A DNA stretch of 24,831 bases from Acidaminococcaceae bacterium (lineage in GTDB: Bacteria > Bacillota > Negativicutes > Acidaminococcales > Acidaminococcaceae): positions 995 through 25,825 of the forward strand of contig DOSQ01000069.1 in NCBI GenBank assembly GCA_003512125.1. The letters run 5' to 3'. Positions 23,810-24,831 of the stretch are shown here, in pieces. Below the pieces are notes generated by a model. It was not told the DNA's origin. It saw nothing but the letters and a program-made list of their open reading frames with translations, and ran no database searches. The position numbers were made by a program, and so were the translations under genes. Every line of letters starts with the position of its first letter. The stretch's first letter is position 1.

Positions 23810-24673
23810 ATGCCATGCTTCTATTCCAATGCTGAGCGCGCCCAAATTCTGGTGCAGGCTCTGCCCTATATCAAAAAGCACAACGGAAAGATTGTTGTTA
23901 TCAAATACGGCGGCAACGCCATGATCAACGAAACTCTGAAGCAGCAGGTCATGGAAGACATTGTGCTGCTGTGGCACGTGGGCGTTAGAATCGTATTGGT
24001 ACACGGTGGCGGACCGGAAATCAATGACCTTATGGAACGGCTTGGGAAACAGTCAGAATTTGTGGACGGGTTGCGGGTGACAGACAAGGAAACCGTGGAT
24101 ATTGTAGAGATGGTATTGGCCGGGAAGGTAAATAAATCTCTGGTCAACCTGCTTCAGATGCACGGCGGAAATGCTATCGGGCTTTCAGGCGTGGACGGGC
24201 ACCTGATCAAATGTAAAATCAAAGATCCCAGGCTAGGCTATGTGGGTGCTGTGAAAGAGGTCAACGAAAAACCCATTCTGGACCTGTTAGAAAAAGGTTA
24301 TATTCCCGTTGTTTCCACGGTGGGTTGCGATGACCAGGGTAATGCATACAATATCAATGGAGATACAGCTGCGGCCTGTATTGCAGGGGCACTAAAAGCA
24401 GAAACCTTCATCCTGATGACAGACGTGCCGGGCATCCTGCGGGATAAGGATGATGATAAAACACTGATTCCGGCCGTAACCATTGCGGAAACAAAACAAC
24501 TGAAGAAAGAAGGTGTCATTGCAGGCGGCATGCTGCCGAAAGTGAAATGCTGCGAAGATGCCATCACTCAGGGCGTGAAAAATGTAATTATTATGGACGG
24601 GCGTGTGCCCCATTCCATCCTGATGGAACTGCTGACGGATGAAGGCGCAGGCACCATGGTGACAGGGGAGTGA
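23810..24673 (+). CDS. argB: Acetylglutamate kinase
   Basis: Phosphorylates N-acetylglutamate, the second step and usual control point of arginine synthesis. 287 residues. The amino acid kinase fold is clear: VVIKYGGNAM at residues 29-38, VLVHGGGPEI near 63-72, VDGLRVTD, GLSGVDG and NINGDTAAA. The chain begins with an extra helix (NAERAQILVQALPYIKKHNGK). That helix is typical of arginine-inhibited, hexameric kinases and is absent from the insensitive E. coli type, so feedback inhibition by arginine is likely. This is inferred from family structure. AGAGGTG provides the ribosome site. The gene follows argJ after a gap with an inverted repeat and is followed directly by argD, 4 bases later. Confidence 0.97.
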   Translation: MPCFYSNAERAQILVQALPYIKKHNGKIVVIKYGGNAMINETLKQQVMEDIVLLWHVGVRIVLVHGGGPEINDLMERLGKQSEFVDGLRVTDKETVDIVEMVLAGKVNKSLVNLLQMHGGNAIGLSGVDGHLIKCKIKDPRLGYVGAVKEVNEKPILDLLEKGYIPVVSTVGCDDQGNAYNINGDTAAACIAGALKAETFILMTDVPGILRDKDDDKTLIPAVTIAETKQLKKEGVIAGGMLPKVKCCEDAITQGVKNVIIMDGRVPHSILMELLTDEGAGTMVTGE

Positions 24674-24677
24674 GAAC

Positions 24678-24831
24678 ATGAGCAAACTACAGGAACTGGA
24701 CCAGAAATATGTAGCGAATACCTATGCGCGTTTCCCAGTGGAAATCGTCGGAGGCAAAGGGAGCATTGTAAAAGACGCAGAAGGCAAAGAATATATCGAC
24801 ATGGGCTCCGGCATCGGGGTTACCAGCTTCG
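24678..24831 (+). CDS. argD: Acetylornithine aminotransferase (3' cut by window end)
   Basis: PLP aminotransferase converting N-acetylglutamate semialdehyde to N-acetylornithine, the fourth step of arginine synthesis. Only the first 51 residues are in the window. They show the family opening: KYVANTYARFPVEIVGGKG, then DAEGKEYIDMGSGIGV. ATG 24678 follows the argB stop by 4 bases and has GGGGAG at 24665-24670, so translation is probably coupled. The catalytic lysine lies beyond the window, so completeness cannot be judged. Confidence 0.92.
   Translation, partial: MSKLQELDQKYVANTYARFPVEIVGGKGSIVKDAEGKEYIDMGSGIGVTSF

Noticed and set aside
23970..23985. A third CACGTG core resembling parS inside argB
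   Set aside because: Only about 10 of 16 positions agree with parS and the arms are not palindromic; it is ordinary coding sequence.
1..24831. CRISPR arrays, tRNA, rRNA, transposases, prophage or known defence genes
   Set aside because: None seen on reading both strands; every sizeable stretch is explained by housekeeping or metabolic genes and their control regions.

Overview
The window looks like a chromosomal segment from an anaerobic, diderm Firmicute of the Negativicutes. My best guess is Acidaminococcaceae (Acidaminococcus or Phascolarctobacterium type). The guess rests on gene content: AGGAGG ribosome binding sites, sigma-A-like promoters, two exported M48 peptidases, pyruvate phosphate dikinase, a CaiB-type CoA transferase and an argCJBD cluster. 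Genes are moderately GC-rich and the gaps between them are AT-rich. I saw no rRNA, tRNA, CRISPR array, insertion sequence or prophage gene. The genus is inference; a 16S or ribosomal protein phylogeny would settle it.

Region 1 (1-6.9 kb) is transport and cell-wall sugar salvage. It begins inside a fused ABC permease of the iron(III)/phosphonate/phosphosugar group, followed by its ATPase. After a terminator and a new promoter come a lipoprotein solute-binding protein and a HAD phosphatase. Facing them on the minus strand are murQ (MurNAc-6-phosphate etherase) and mupG (6-phospho-N-acetylmuramidase), two steps of cytoplasmic MurNAc recycling. No MurNAc PTS is visible, so a link between the transporter and this salvage is an open idea, not a conclusion.

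Region 2 (6.9-16.6 kb) is mixed housekeeping. It holds lysA, a ClC chloride/proton exchanger with a C-terminal RCK-type tail (minus strand), a YigZ/IMPACT protein, a PHP-domain phosphoesterase, a small membrane protein (minus strand), a CoA transferase, two tandem secreted M48 metallopeptidases and a cyclase-family hydrolase. Two near-perfect parS sites (ParB centromere sequence) lie 3.3 kb apart here. One is in the leader of the YigZ gene. The other overlaps the ribosome binding site and GTG start of the first M48 gene. parS sites usually cluster around oriC, so the window is probably in the origin-proximal part of the chromosome.

Region 3 (16.6-21.2 kb) has two single-gene units with their own promoters and terminators. 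One is an SPFH protein with four C-terminal zinc ribbons. The other is ppdK, which interconverts pyruvate and PEP.

Region 4 (21.2-24.8 kb) is the start of an arginine operon: argC (short form), argJ (with the self-cleavage threonine), argB (with the N-terminal helix of arginine-inhibited kinases) and the 5' end of argD, cut by the window edge. A strong promoter with a possible ARG box just upstream precedes argC. An unusual inverted repeat lies between argJ and argB.

The least routine signals are the parS pair and its overlap with a gene start, plus two enzymes (CoA transferase and cyclase-family protein) whose expected catalytic or metal-binding residues appear substituted.
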